64,000 nucleotides of DNA from Microbacterium rhizosphaerae (GTDB lineage: Bacteria; Actinomycetota; Actinomycetes; Actinomycetales; Microbacteriaceae): the NCBI RefSeq assembly GCF_034120055.1, contig NZ_CP139368.1, forward strand, positions 3,286,001 to 3,350,000, written 5' to 3'. A program made the translations under genes and the position numbers. Shown piece by piece: positions 51,445 through 60,713 of the stretch. The stretch's first letter is position 1. The number at the start of each line of letters is the position of its first letter. Below the pieces are notes generated by a model. It searched no databases. It had not been told where the DNA came from and saw only the letters and a program-made list of their open reading frames with translations.

Positions 51445-53324
51445 CGGATGACCGCCTTCGCCGTCGCGGTCTTCGAGACCACGGGAACCGCGACACCGGC
51501 CAGGCGCCACATCGCGAACACCGGTCCGTCGGCCGCGATGTCGACCGAGCCGTCGTCGGCGACGGCGAGAGTCGCCTCGCCGAAGAGGGCCTCGGCATCC
51601 GTCGCATCCACCGCCGGCGCCGCGAGCCCCAGATCGACGTCACCCCGCGACGCGAGCACGAGGACCGACTCGGCCTCGGACTCGCGCACGAAGACGATCG
51701 TGTCGTCGTCGACGTGCAGCCAGCGGAATCCGCCCTCGCGCAGAGCGACGCTCGCGCGGCGCAGGCCGATCAGCTGCCGGTACAGGTCGATCCGCGATGC
51801 CACCTCGGGCTCATCGATGCGGTTCCACGGGATCGGGGTGCGGCTCATCTCGCCGTCCACGCCGGTCAGGCCGAACTCATCGCCGGCGAACACGACGGGG
51901 ATGCCGGGAAGCGTCATCGACAGGCCGACCGCCAGCGGGATCGTGCCCTCGGCCGCGATGGTGGCGAATCGCGCGGTGTCGTGCGTGTCGAGAGGGAGCA
52001 TGCATCCCGCCCGCACCCGCCACGGGATCTGCCCGGTGAAGCGCTCCAGCTGCTCCGCGAACTCGCGCGCGGTGTACCGCGGCCGTCCGGCGGGGATGCC
52101 GAAGAACCAGTCGTCCTTCGCCGTGGGAGCATCACCCAGCCACGCCCACAGGCCCCGGGTGAAAGAGGGGTACGTCATCCCGCCGTGCCACGCGTCGCCC
52201 TGCAGGTCGCTCGCCGCGTCGTTCGTGGACTCGCCGAGCAGCAGCGTGTCGGGATTCGTCTCGACCATCGTCTGGCGGAGGATGCGCCGCACGTCGGTGT
52301 TGAGGTCGATCGCACCCAGCCGGCCGGTCATGTTGGCGACGTCGATACGCCAGCCGTCGATGCCGTAGGGAGGCTTGAGCCATTTCGCGACCACCGAGTC
52401 GGGGCCTTCGATGAAGCGTCGCCGCAGCTCGTGCGAGCTCCAGTCGAACTTCGGCAGACTCGGCACGCCGAGCCACGACTCGTAGCGGGTGTGCTCGGCA
52501 TCCAGGAAGTAGTAGAAGTCGCCCTCCGGCGCGCCCGGGTGCTCGTACGCGGCGCGGAACCACTCGTGCGCGGAGCCGGAGTGGTTCGACGTCAGGTCGC
52601 CCATGATGCGGATGCCGCGGGCGTGCAGCGCCTCGATGAGCCGGACGTAGGCCTCATCGCCCCCCAGGAGCGGGTCGATGAGCTCGAAGCTCGACGCGTC
52701 GTAGCGGTGGTTGGACTCCGCAGGGAAGATCGGCGTGTGGTAGACGACCGACACCCCGAGGCTCTCGATGTGGTCGAGGCGCTCGACGATCCCGTCGAGG
52801 TCGCCGCCGTACAGCTGACCGCTGCGGCCGGGGGCGTCCGGGTCGACCGGGGTGTCCCACGACACGGGGATGGCCCAGTCCGGCACCGGCCGGTCGTCCG
52901 CCGCCTCGGACCGCGCGAAGCGGTCGGGGAAGATCTGATACAGCACGGCGTCGTTCATCCAGGAGGGCGGCTCGTTGCCGGCGACGAGTGCGAAGTCGAA
53001 GCCGTCGAGCGGCTCGAGGGTCGTCGGGCCGCCCTGGCCGATCGCGACGTGCGTGCCGTCTTCGAGCACGAGGTGCCAGCGGTAGCCGTGGCGCGGGTTG
53101 GCGACGGTGATCGTCGCCTCCCACCAGTCCCAGCCGCCGGCGGAGCCGATCAGCTCGGCCTCCCACCAGGCCGGCTCGTGGTCGGGGTTCGAGCGCACGG
53201 ACACGCGGGCCACGGGGCCGTAGCCGTCGGGCACGCGCAGGCGCACCTGCACCTGATCGCCGAGCGAGGGATGCTGCGTCGAGACGTGCAGCGGGGAGCT
53301 GTCGTGATGCGGGGTGAGAGGCAT
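51441..53324 (-). CDS. GH13 neopullulanase/cyclomaltodextrinase-like enzyme
   Basis: A 627-residue cytosolic glycoside hydrolase. Residues about 10-115 resemble the N-terminal CBM34-type beta domain of neopullulanases; the barrel starts at WMNDAVLYQIFPDRF. Catalytic residues are the nucleophile Asp328 (GWRIDVAN), the acid Glu365 (LLGEST) and Asp449 in the THDTARF segment. It should cleave imported maltodextrins to glucose or maltose. The ATG at 53324 (MPLTPHHD) fits the fold start; the frame is open upstream. Follows the secreted amylase gene by 106 bp. Confidence 0.92.
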   Translation of the reverse strand: MPLTPHHDSSPLHVSTQHPSLGDQVQVRLRVPDGYGPVARVSVRSNPDHEPAWWEAELIGSAGGWDWWEATITVANPRHGYRWHLVLEDGTHVAIGQGGPTTLEPLDGFDFALVAGNEPPSWMNDAVLYQIFPDRFARSEAADDRPVPDWAIPVSWDTPVDPDAPGRSGQLYGGDLDGIVERLDHIESLGVSVVYHTPIFPAESNHRYDASSFELIDPLLGGDEAYVRLIEALHARGIRIMGDLTSNHSGSAHEWFRAAYEHPGAPEGDFYYFLDAEHTRYESWLGVPSLPKFDWSSHELRRRFIEGPDSVVAKWLKPPYGIDGWRIDVANMTGRLGAIDLNTDVRRILRQTMVETNPDTLLLGESTNDAASDLQGDAWHGGMTYPSFTRGLWAWLGDAPTAKDDWFFGIPAGRPRYTAREFAEQLERFTGQIPWRVRAGCMLPLDTHDTARFATIAAEGTIPLAVGLSMTLPGIPVVFAGDEFGLTGVDGEMSRTPIPWNRIDEPEVASRIDLYRQLIGLRRASVALREGGFRWLHVDDDTIVFVRESEAESVLVLASRGDVDLGLAAPAVDATDAEALFGEATLAVADDGSVDIAADGPVFAMWRLAGVAVPVVSKTATAKAVIR

Positions 53325-53430
53325 GGGAGAGGATCCCTTCTGTCGAGAAGCGAATGCTGTCGCGTGGTTGCACGGCAAGACGCCATGACAGAGCCCCTGT
53401 GTTGTTGTTCAGTTGTGCGGTGCGGCGGCC

Positions 53431-54891
53431 TCAGCCGGTCGCACCGAGATGGATCGCGGCGGTCTGCCCCGCATCCAGGTCGAACGTAGCGGCGCCGTCC
53501 GACACCCGGACCGTGGCGCCGCCGGCGCACCCGTCCATACTCGGCCCGTCGGCGATGACGTCGCAATAGGTTCCGGCGGGGAGGGTCGTCGGCACGGCGA
53601 GAGTCGCGGGCGAGGAACCCGGGTTCGCTGCGATGACGGCGCGTCCGGTGCGCTCGAAGCCGTAGGCGGCGCCCTTCGAGACGCCCGGCCGGCGCTCGGC
53701 GGCGCCCGCGGCATCCCGCCATTCGATCATCCCGGCGATGGACTTCCAGGCCTCCGCGCAGACTCCCTCGCCGTCGGCGTACGACGCCTTCGGCCCGGTC
53801 GCTCCGGCGCACTCCCACCCGGTCACGTGGCCCGACGCATCCTGCGGGGGACCCGCATCCGGATCCGAGAACGCGTAGCCCGAGTAGACGACGGGCGTGC
53901 CGTAGTCGTCGGCCAGCATGAGCGCGTCGGCCATGAGATCGAGAGGGCCGTCGCGGTAGGTGACGGCGGCATCGCCGCGCTCGGTGTCGTGGTTGTCGAC
54001 GAAGACGACGGCGGATGCGGACGGCACGTGGTCCGCGCGTGCAGGGTCCATCAGCACGCCTGCCGTCAGCTGGGGGCCGAGCTCCCGCGCATAGGCGAAC
54101 TCGAAGACCTGCCCGATCCGGGTGTACTCCTCCGGCTGGATCGGCTCCTCTGCGCCGCGGATGACCTCGCTGATGACCGGAGTGCCCTTCGGCAGCATCG
54201 CGACGATGGCGGCGACGTCCTCGGCCGCCATGTGCTTGGCCGCGTCGATGCGGAATCCCGCGACGCCCAGGCCGAGGAGGTGCGTCAGATAGCCGGCGAT
54301 CGTCGTCCGGACGTGGGCGGAGGCGGTGTCGAGGTCGGCGAGGCCCACGAGCTCGCACGTCTGCACTTGTGCACGCGAGGTGTAGTCCTGGATCGACCCG
54401 TCCGGCGTGAGCGTGCAGTGGTGGAAGTCCTTCGGGCCGTACAGACCCGGGTATGCGTACTTCGTGAAGGCCGTGCCCGCGAATCCGGTGCCGGCGCCCT
54501 GGGCCGTCATGTGATTGATCACCGCGTCGGCGATGACCTTCACCCCGGCGGCCCGGCATGCCTTCACCATGTCGGCGAACTGCTGCTCGGTGCCGAGTTT
54601 CGAGTCGACGGTGTAGCTGACCGGCTGGTAGGAGGTCCACCACTGGGTGCCGGTGATGTGCTCCTGCGGCGGCGAGGTGAGCACCCATGAGAATCCGGCG
54701 GGACCCAGGGTCGATCCGCACTCGGTGCCGATCGACGTCCACGGTCGCTGGAACATCTCGACGCCGACGCCGGTGATGCCCGCAGGGATGGATGCCGACT
54801 CCTTCGGCTGTGCGGCCGCACTCGCGCAGGCGCTCAGGCCCAGCGCGAGCGCGACTGCGACGGCCGCGACGACGACGGATCGCCGAAGCAT
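53431..54891 (-). CDS. Lipoprotein alpha-amylase (GH13)
   Basis: A 486-residue extracellular amylase anchored as a lipoprotein: signal peptide with lipobox LSAC and acylated Cys22. The barrel shows VIADAVINH, nucleophile Asp216 (GFRIDAAKH), acid Glu242 (PVISEVI) and His301-Asp302 in VDNHD. It degrades starch or glycogen outside the membrane to feed the binding-protein-dependent importer. It starts 3 bp after the MalG-type permease stop. Confidence 0.93.
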   Translation of the reverse strand: MLRRSVVVAAVAVALALGLSACASAAAQPKESASIPAGITGVGVEMFQRPWTSIGTECGSTLGPAGFSWVLTSPPQEHITGTQWWTSYQPVSYTVDSKLGTEQQFADMVKACRAAGVKVIADAVINHMTAQGAGTGFAGTAFTKYAYPGLYGPKDFHHCTLTPDGSIQDYTSRAQVQTCELVGLADLDTASAHVRTTIAGYLTHLLGLGVAGFRIDAAKHMAAEDVAAIVAMLPKGTPVISEVIRGAEEPIQPEEYTRIGQVFEFAYARELGPQLTAGVLMDPARADHVPSASAVVFVDNHDTERGDAAVTYRDGPLDLMADALMLADDYGTPVVYSGYAFSDPDAGPPQDASGHVTGWECAGATGPKASYADGEGVCAEAWKSIAGMIEWRDAAGAAERRPGVSKGAAYGFERTGRAVIAANPGSSPATLAVPTTLPAGTYCDVIADGPSMDGCAGGATVRVSDGAATFDLDAGQTAAIHLGATG

Positions 54892-54894
54892 CCC

Positions 54895-55896
54895 TTACTT
54901 GCCGCTGCCGGCGGTGAGACCGCCGACGATGAAGCGCTGCAGCGAGAGGAACAGGACAACAGGGACGATGGCGGCGAGCACCGCGCCCGCCGCGAACACG
55001 CCCCACTCCTTCGCGTCGGTCGACACGTACTGGTACAGGCCGACTGCGAGCGTCTGCTTGTCCGGGTCGATCAGCACGGTCGACGCGATCAGGAAGTCGC
55101 CTGTGATGCCGATGAAGGCGAGGAGTCCGATGACCGCGAGGATGGGTGCGACAAGGCGCAGGATGATCGTGAAGAAGATGCGCGCGTGCCCGGCCCCGTC
55201 GATCTTCGCAGCCTCGTCGATCTCGGACGGGACCGTGTTGAAGAACCCGTACATGAGGAAGGTGTTCGCGCCGAGTGCGCCGCCGAGGTAGATCATGATC
55301 AGCCCGAGCTGAGAGTTCAGGCCGAGCGCCGGGAAGATGTCGCCGATCGACGACAGCAGCAGGAAGATGGCGACCACCGCGAGCAGCTGCGGGAACATCT
55401 GCACCAGCAGCAGCGTGAGCAGGCCTCCGCGTCGACCCCGGAAGCGCATGCGGGAGAACGAGTACGCCGCGAGGGCGCACAGGAACACGCTGCCGAGGGC
55501 CGCGGAGAGACCGATGACGAGGGTGTTCACATACCAGGCCGCGTAGGGCCGGATCGGATTGCTGAACAGGTCGATGTAGTTCTGGAAGCTGACCTCCGAG
55601 AACAGACCGTTCGTGCTGAGCAGCGTTCCGCCCGGCGCCACCGACGCCGATAGGACATAGACCAGGGGGAACGCCGAGAACAGGAGCATGACGACGCCCA
55701 CGATGTGGCGCCAGCCGGTCTCGCGGAAATAGCGACGGAACGGACGCCGGGGCGCGGCCGCGCCGTTGCCACGGGAGTCGGCAGCGGGGCTTGTCGCCTC
55801 CATCCCGTCGAGCGTGACGGAGCGGGCATCGACCTCGCCCCGGGCGAGCTCGTCCAGGTCGCCGGTGGTCTTGGTCGCAGGAGTGTTGTCGCTCAT
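54895..55896 (-). CDS. malG: Maltodextrin ABC permease, MalG type
   Basis: A 333-residue inner-membrane subunit with a 60-residue cytosolic N-terminal extension, about six membrane helices, and the EAA loop EIDEAAKIDGAGHARIFFTIILRL (split around residue 235) that contacts the ATPase. MalG family rather than other sugar permeases because its partner carries a MalF-type insertion. One base separates it from the MalF gene. Confidence 0.92.
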   Translation of the reverse strand: MSDNTPATKTTGDLDELARGEVDARSVTLDGMEATSPAADSRGNGAAAPRRPFRRYFRETGWRHIVGVVMLLFSAFPLVYVLSASVAPGGTLLSTNGLFSEVSFQNYIDLFSNPIRPYAAWYVNTLVIGLSAALGSVFLCALAAYSFSRMRFRGRRGGLLTLLLVQMFPQLLAVVAIFLLLSSIGDIFPALGLNSQLGLIMIYLGGALGANTFLMYGFFNTVPSEIDEAAKIDGAGHARIFFTIILRLVAPILAVIGLLAFIGITGDFLIASTVLIDPDKQTLAVGLYQYVSTDAKEWGVFAAGAVLAAIVPVVLFLSLQRFIVGGLTAGSGK

Positions 55897-55897
55897 G

Positions 55898-57526
55898 TCA
55901 GTTCAGCTCCTCGAGCACCTTGGTCTGACGGAATCCCAGCCAGGAGATGCCTGCGACCAGGAGGAAGATGATGATCGAGAACGCGCTGGCCAGGCCGTAG
56001 TCGCGGTTCGCGCCGACGAAGGCGACCTTGTACACCATGGAGATCAGGAGGTCCGTCGCTCCCGCATTGATGCTGGCGTCCGCGAACTGCGGGCCGCCGT
56101 TGGTCATCATGTAGATCAGGTTGAAGTTGTTGAAGTTGAACGCGAACGACGAGATCAGCAGAGGAGCCACGGCCACCAGCAGCAGCGGGAACTTCAAGTG
56201 GCGGAAGATCTGCCACACGCTCGCCCCGTCCATGCGACCGGCCTCGACGACATCCTCGGGGAGCGACTGCAGCGCGCCGGTGCACACCAGGAACATGTAG
56301 GGGAATCCGAGCCAGAGGTTCGTGAACAGGATCGCGAACTTCGCCAGCCACGGGTCGGTGAGCCATGGGATGGATGCACCGCCCAGCAGCACCTGGTTGA
56401 TGAAGCCGAAGTCTGTGTTGAACAGCCCCGCCCACACGAGCGCGGAGAGGAAGGCCGGGAATGCGTAGGGCAGGATCATGACGACCCGGTAGTACTTCTT
56501 GCTCTTCATGCGCGGATCGTTGAAGACGATCGCGAGGAAGAGACCCAGGATGAACGTCGTCCCCACGGAGAGGATGGCGAACGCGAACGTCCAGACGAGA
56601 ACGGCGAAGAACGGACCGCGGATGGACTGGTCGCTGAAGGCCCGGACGAAGTTCTCGAAGCCGACCCAGACGGACCATCCGACCTCGAGCTTCTGGCCGT
56701 CCTTCGCCTGGAAGGATCCGTGCCCGTTGTCGTAGTAGACGGTGCCGGTCTTGGTGTCCGTCATCGTGTCGGCCTTCGGATCCCACTTCAGCGTGGAGAG
56801 GAAGACGTACGCGTTCGAGCCGTCGGTGGTCTTGAGGTACCCGTCGTTCGGATCCTTCGTGAGCGGAACCGAGAGGTTGCCGATCGCATCCTGATTCTGG
56901 GCGATCTCGCCGAACGACAGCGTGCGGTAGCCCGGCGCGCCCGTGGCGGTGTCCCCGGACATCTCCGGGTGCGCCACCTTCTCGAGGGGCCGGTTCTCGC
57001 CGCCGACGTAGACCTGGTTCGTCTTGGGGTCGGTGGCCAGGAGGAAGAAGTCGCCGGCACGCTCCAGGACCGAGACGGGGTAGATCGGGGAGTTCTCGAC
57101 GCGCGTCTGCGACTGCAGCAGCAGCGCGTTGACCGCGTCCTCCTTCGTCGAGTTGTGGCCGGTGCCGTAGTTGGTGAAGGCGATGTAGGCCGAGAAGAGG
57201 ACGACGAAGATCTGGAAGATGAAGAGGAAGATGAGGCCCGGCGTCAGGTACTTGGCCGGCAGCATTCCCGGCCGCAGGTAGATGACGTTGACCACGACGG
57301 CGACGACGCCGATGATGAGCGGCACGAGCCACTGGCCCTGCCCGACGAGCACGAGGATGGCGTAGACGGCGAGGGCGTCGATGATGCCGAGCATCACGAT
57401 CTTCGCGACCCAGACCTTCCAGCCGAGGGAGGCCGCTTCGGCGTACGCGGCCGCCCGCTTCTGGCGACGCTGCGCGGCACGCTCGGCCGGTGAGGTCGGC
57501 GGCTTGTCGAGGATGGGTGCGGTCAT
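55898..57526 (-). CDS. malF: Maltodextrin ABC permease, MalF type
   Basis: A 542-residue permease with three N-terminal helices, a large extracytoplasmic insertion of about 180 residues (about 130-305, the equivalent of the MalF P2 loop), and five further helices with the EAA loop EDVVEAGRMDGASVWQIFRHL. The first helix begins near residue 40. Transport of maltose or maltodextrins is inferred from operon content. A hairpin in the 85-bp gap lies upstream. Confidence 0.93.
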   Translation of the reverse strand: MTAPILDKPPTSPAERAAQRRQKRAAAYAEAASLGWKVWVAKIVMLGIIDALAVYAILVLVGQGQWLVPLIIGVVAVVVNVIYLRPGMLPAKYLTPGLIFLFIFQIFVVLFSAYIAFTNYGTGHNSTKEDAVNALLLQSQTRVENSPIYPVSVLERAGDFFLLATDPKTNQVYVGGENRPLEKVAHPEMSGDTATGAPGYRTLSFGEIAQNQDAIGNLSVPLTKDPNDGYLKTTDGSNAYVFLSTLKWDPKADTMTDTKTGTVYYDNGHGSFQAKDGQKLEVGWSVWVGFENFVRAFSDQSIRGPFFAVLVWTFAFAILSVGTTFILGLFLAIVFNDPRMKSKKYYRVVMILPYAFPAFLSALVWAGLFNTDFGFINQVLLGGASIPWLTDPWLAKFAILFTNLWLGFPYMFLVCTGALQSLPEDVVEAGRMDGASVWQIFRHLKFPLLLVAVAPLLISSFAFNFNNFNLIYMMTNGGPQFADASINAGATDLLISMVYKVAFVGANRDYGLASAFSIIIFLLVAGISWLGFRQTKVLEELN

Positions 57527-57569
57527 CGGCGTCGCTCCTGTGCGATCGATTGCGATCTGGTTCGGATGG

Positions 57570-57604
57570 AACGGCGGGCGGTGCCGATGGCACCGCCCGC
57601 CGTT
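57570..57604 (-). terminator. Intercistronic hairpin between malE and malF
   Basis: AACGGCGGGCGGTGCC and GGCACCGCCCGCCGTT form a perfect 16-bp stem around GAT. It lies just after the binding-protein gene. Such hairpins in sugar-transport operons protect the upstream mRNA and attenuate downstream genes, giving an excess of binding protein. Confidence 0.75.
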
Positions 57605-57611
57605 GCGAAGG

Positions 57612-58844
57612 TCAGCCCGCGGCGACCTTGCCCTGGATGTTCGTGGTCATGGTCTGCCACGTGGAGACGGCCTCGCCGCCCTTCATGATCGCGACCTCGG
57701 ACTTGCCCCAGTCATCCCACACGGCACCCATCTGCGGGATGCTCGGCATCGGGACGGCGTCGGCGCCGACCTTGGCGAAACCGGCGATGATCGGGTCGGA
57801 CTGCGCTGCGGTGAACGCGCTCGTCAGTGCCGGGGGACGGCCACCGGCCTTGTAGAGCTCGGTCTGGACCTTCTCGGTGCCGATGTAGTTCACGAGGAAC
57901 TCGTTGGCGAGCAGCTTGTTCTTCGACTTCGAGCTCACGAAGAACGCCTGCACACCCGCGAACGGACGAGCCGCCTGGCCGCCGGCCGACGGGATCGGGT
58001 CGATGGCGATCTTGATGCCCTTGGCCTGCGCATCCGGCACGTTCCACGGACCGGTGATGAAGTAGGGCGACTCGCCCGCGTTGAACGCCGCCTTGGCGAG
58101 GTCACCGGTCAGGCCCGGCTTGAAGATGCCCGCGGCGCCCTGCTGGCCGAGCCACTTGGCGAAGTTCTTGCCCGCGTCGTCGCCGATCGTCAGCTTCGAG
58201 GCGTCATACGAGCCGTCGGAGTTCTGCGCGAAGACGGCGCTGCCGAACGAGGTCTGGAACGGGTACGTGTGGTACGGGTCGCCGTTGGCGGCGTCGAGGC
58301 CGATGAGGAACGGGTACTTGGCGCCGGAGGCCTTGCCCGCCGAGATCATCTCGTCGTAGGTCGAGGGTGTCGGGTTCGGGGCGAGCGCGGTGTTGCGCAT
58401 GATGGCGATGTTCTCGATCGCGTACGGCAGACCGTACTGCTTGCCGTCGTAAGTGACGGCCTGGATCGCGATCTTCTCGAAGTCACCCGACTTCGAGCCG
58501 AGCTCGACCGGTGCGACGACGCCGTTCTTGACGAATCCGCCGATCCAGTCGTGGCCGCCGATGGTGATGTCCGGGCCCTTGCCGGTCGGGACCTGAGCCG
58601 TGAAGTCCTGCTGGATCTTCCCGTAGTCCTTGATGACCAGGTTGACCTTGACGCCCTTCTCCTTCTGGAACTCGGCTGCGACGTCCTTCATCGCGGCCGC
58701 GCGGTTGGCGTCGACCCACACCGTGAGCGAGCCGCTCGAGGTGGGCTTGTTGGCGGCGGTTCCGCCCGAGCACGCGGTGAGCGCGACGGCGCTGGCCGCG
58801 ACGAGCGCGAGGAGACCGAGCGCCCCCTTCTTGTTCACCTTCAT
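57612..58844 (-). CDS. malE: Maltodextrin-binding lipoprotein, MalE type
   Basis: A 410-residue extracytoplasmic solute-binding lipoprotein: lipobox LTAC with Cys25, then SGSLTVWVDANRAAAMKDVAAEFQKEKGVKVNL, the typical MalE opening, and PYFITGPWNVPDAQAKGIKIAIDPIP with the conserved substrate-binding aromatic. It delivers maltodextrins to the two permeases. First gene of the operon; LacI-type operators lie upstream. The operon has no ATPase gene, which in actinobacteria is usually a shared MsiK-type protein encoded elsewhere. Confidence 0.94.
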   Translation of the reverse strand: MKVNKKGALGLLALVAASAVALTACSGGTAANKPTSSGSLTVWVDANRAAAMKDVAAEFQKEKGVKVNLVIKDYGKIQQDFTAQVPTGKGPDITIGGHDWIGGFVKNGVVAPVELGSKSGDFEKIAIQAVTYDGKQYGLPYAIENIAIMRNTALAPNPTPSTYDEMISAGKASGAKYPFLIGLDAANGDPYHTYPFQTSFGSAVFAQNSDGSYDASKLTIGDDAGKNFAKWLGQQGAAGIFKPGLTGDLAKAAFNAGESPYFITGPWNVPDAQAKGIKIAIDPIPSAGGQAARPFAGVQAFFVSSKSKNKLLANEFLVNYIGTEKVQTELYKAGGRPPALTSAFTAAQSDPIIAGFAKVGADAVPMPSIPQMGAVWDDWGKSEVAIMKGGEAVSTWQTMTTNIQGKVAAG

Positions 58845-58918
58845 CGGTGTTTGCCTCTCTGATCGGGAGATCGGGGCGGAAGGCACGAACGGCGGCTTCA
58901 TCGACCCCGGAGCTTGAT

Positions 58919-58932
58919 TGCAAGCGCTTACA
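58919..58932. promoter_or_regulatory. LacI-type operator O1
   Basis: TGCAAGCGCTTACA around the palindrome AAGCGCTT, 75 bp upstream of the malE start; matches MalR/LacI-family operators of actinobacteria. Confidence 0.7.
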
Positions 58933-58995
58933 TTCTGCAGGACGCCGCCGTTCGGCGCAAGGGCGAGTTCGGGGACGATGCAGAATCGTGATGGA

Positions 58996-59009
58996 TGCAT
59001 GCGCTTGCA
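58996..59009. promoter_or_regulatory. LacI-type operator O2 (imperfect)
   Basis: TGCATGCGCTTGCA, an imperfect copy of the same dyad, 77 bp from O1. Confidence 0.6.
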
Positions 59010-59047
59010 CGATGACCGAGTCGCCGGACGCGACAAGATGGCATCGC

Positions 59048-59059
59048 GCAAGCGCTTGC
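59048..59059. promoter_or_regulatory. LacI-type operator O3
   Basis: GCAAGCGCTTGC, a perfect 12-bp palindrome. It lies 42-53 bp upstream of the presumed yajQ transcription start and 204 bp from malE, so it may help loop the malE promoter or act on yajQ. Confidence 0.65.
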
Positions 59060-59088
59060 AGATCATGGATGCCGCGTTCCCCCGCCGT

Positions 59089-59094
59089 TAGGCT
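59089..59094 (+). promoter_or_regulatory. -10 box of yajQ, probable leaderless start
   Basis: TAGGCT ends 6 bases before the ATG at 59101; no Shine-Dalgarno. Confidence 0.6.
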
Positions 59095-59100
59095 GGGACG

Positions 59101-59589
59101 ATGGCGGATTCCAGCTTCGACATCGTTTCCAAGGTCGACCACCAGGAGGCCGACAACGCGCTCAACCAGGCCCGCAAGGAGGTCGAGCAGCGCTACGACT
59201 TCAAGGGCACAGGCGCCTCGATCGAGTGGAGCGGCGAGGCCGTGCTCATCAAGGCGAACAGCGAGGAGCGCGCGAAGGCCGTCCTCGACGTCTTCCAGTC
59301 GAAGCTCATCAAGCGGGGCATCTCGCTGAAGAGCCTCGAGTCGGGTGAGCCGCAGGCCAGCGGCAAGGAATACCGCATCACCTCGACGATCAAGGACGGT
59401 ATCTCGTCTGAGAACGCGAAGAAGATCAGCAAGATCATCCGCGACGAAGGCCCGAAGTCCGTGAAGTCGCAGATCCAGGGCGACGAACTGCGCGTGCAGT
59501 CCAAGAGCCGCGACGACCTCCAGGAGGTCCAGCGCCTGCTGAAGGCCGCCGACCTCGACGTCGACCTGCAGTTCGTCAACTACCGCTAG
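59101..59589 (+). CDS. yajQ: YajQ-family protein
   Basis: A 162-residue nucleotide-binding protein of the YajQ family (ferredoxin-like double domain), starting [20 protein letters not shown] and ending [10 protein letters not shown]. Family members bind cyclic di-GMP or RNA; the role in actinobacteria is not settled. The gene is intact, and its stop codon overlaps by 4 bases the stop of the convergent integrase, marking the left boundary of an integrated element. Confidence 0.94.
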   Translation: MADSSFDIVSKVDHQEADNALNQARKEVEQRYDFKGTGASIEWSGEAVLIKANSEERAKAVLDVFQSKLIKRGISLKSLESGEPQASGKEYRITSTIKDGISSENAKKISKIIRDEGPKSVKSQIQGDELRVQSKSRDDLQEVQRLLKAADLDVDLQFVNYR

Positions 59590-60713
59590 CGGGAGCCTCT
59601 GACCTGGGGTTTTTCTGTTTCAATCCGCACGGAGTCCGCAGAATTGCGGATTTGGGTCATGAAGGAGGCCGTCGCGGACCTGGTCCGGTCCTCAGCTGAC
59701 GGCCAGAGGTGGCTGTAGACGTTCAGCGTGATCGACGGCGTCGAGTGGCCGAGCGCACGCTGCACCGTGACGACGTCGCATCCCTGAGCGATCAGGTTCG
59801 AGGCGAACGTGTGGCGCAGCGTGTGCAGCGTGACCCCATCTGATAGTCCGGTCGCAGCTCTGATCCGACGCCATTCCTCTGCCGCATTGTTGCGGTTCCA
59901 GAGCCGCCCGAGCGGAGTCACGAAGAGCTGCTCATCCTGATCGGTGACCTGCTGCCGCTTGACGTGCGCGGCAAGCGACGCCATGAGCTCGTCAGGAACG
60001 TACACCGTTCGCTCAGACTCGTATTTGGGCGGGACAATCCTCGCGGTCTTGATGGTTGCGCCCTGAACCTGCCGTGCGACCGTGAGCGAGCGGCCGAGGA
60101 AGTTGACGTCGCGCAGCTGCAGACCCGCGGCCTCTCCCAGCCGGAGACCCGCGAATACGCACACCTCCACAAATCCCCGGAAGTCGCCTGCGGCGTCGAG
60201 CATTGCAAGAACTTCGTCGGCGGTCATGATGCGCATCGCCGCCTCGGCTTTGCGACCACGCGGAGCCTTCACGCCCAGAGCCGGGCTCGCGACGATCAGC
60301 TTGTCCGCGACCGCAGCCCGAAAAGACATCTGGATGTAGTTCAGACGAGTCTTGATGGTGGATGGCGCGAGGCCGCGCTTCGATTCGCCGGCGACCCACG
60401 CTTGGATGTGCGAAGACTTGATCCCGGCGATCGCGCTCTCTCGCCACGGCACGCTCTTCACCGCCACGGTCGCAGCCTCGTACGTGCCCGCCGCCCACGA
60501 CTGTCGTTCCATCCAGCGCGCAGTCCACTCATCCCATGTGATGCGCCCGGCCTTCGGGTCGACGTACTGGCCGGTGACGACCGCTGCCGCGATTTCGTCG
60601 AGCCATCGCTGTGCATCCCGCTTCAGTGTGAAGTGCCGAGCGTGCTCCTTGCCGGCATCATCGCGATACCGGGCCCGCCAGGTGCCGTCACTGCGTTGCT
60701 TGATCGACGCCAT
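59586..60713 (-). CDS. Tyrosine-recombinase integrase
   Basis: A 375-residue phage/ICE integrase: an AP2-like/arm-binding N-terminus ([21 protein letters not shown]), a SAM-like core-binding domain (about 60-150), and the catalytic set Arg191 (AGLRLGE), Lys230 region, His297 and Arg300 (HTLRHTF), His323 (LGHS) and Tyr333 (NVYSHL). All catalytic residues are present, so it should be active. Its stop abuts yajQ, so the attachment site is expected at the yajQ 3' end. Overlapped by the XRE gene by 26 bp. Confidence 0.95.
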   Translation of the reverse strand: MASIKQRSDGTWRARYRDDAGKEHARHFTLKRDAQRWLDEIAAAVVTGQYVDPKAGRITWDEWTARWMERQSWAAGTYEAATVAVKSVPWRESAIAGIKSSHIQAWVAGESKRGLAPSTIKTRLNYIQMSFRAAVADKLIVASPALGVKAPRGRKAEAAMRIMTADEVLAMLDAAGDFRGFVEVCVFAGLRLGEAAGLQLRDVNFLGRSLTVARQVQGATIKTARIVPPKYESERTVYVPDELMASLAAHVKRQQVTDQDEQLFVTPLGRLWNRNNAAEEWRRIRAATGLSDGVTLHTLRHTFASNLIAQGCDVVTVQRALGHSTPSITLNVYSHLWPSAEDRTRSATASFMTQIRNSADSVRIETEKPQVRGSR

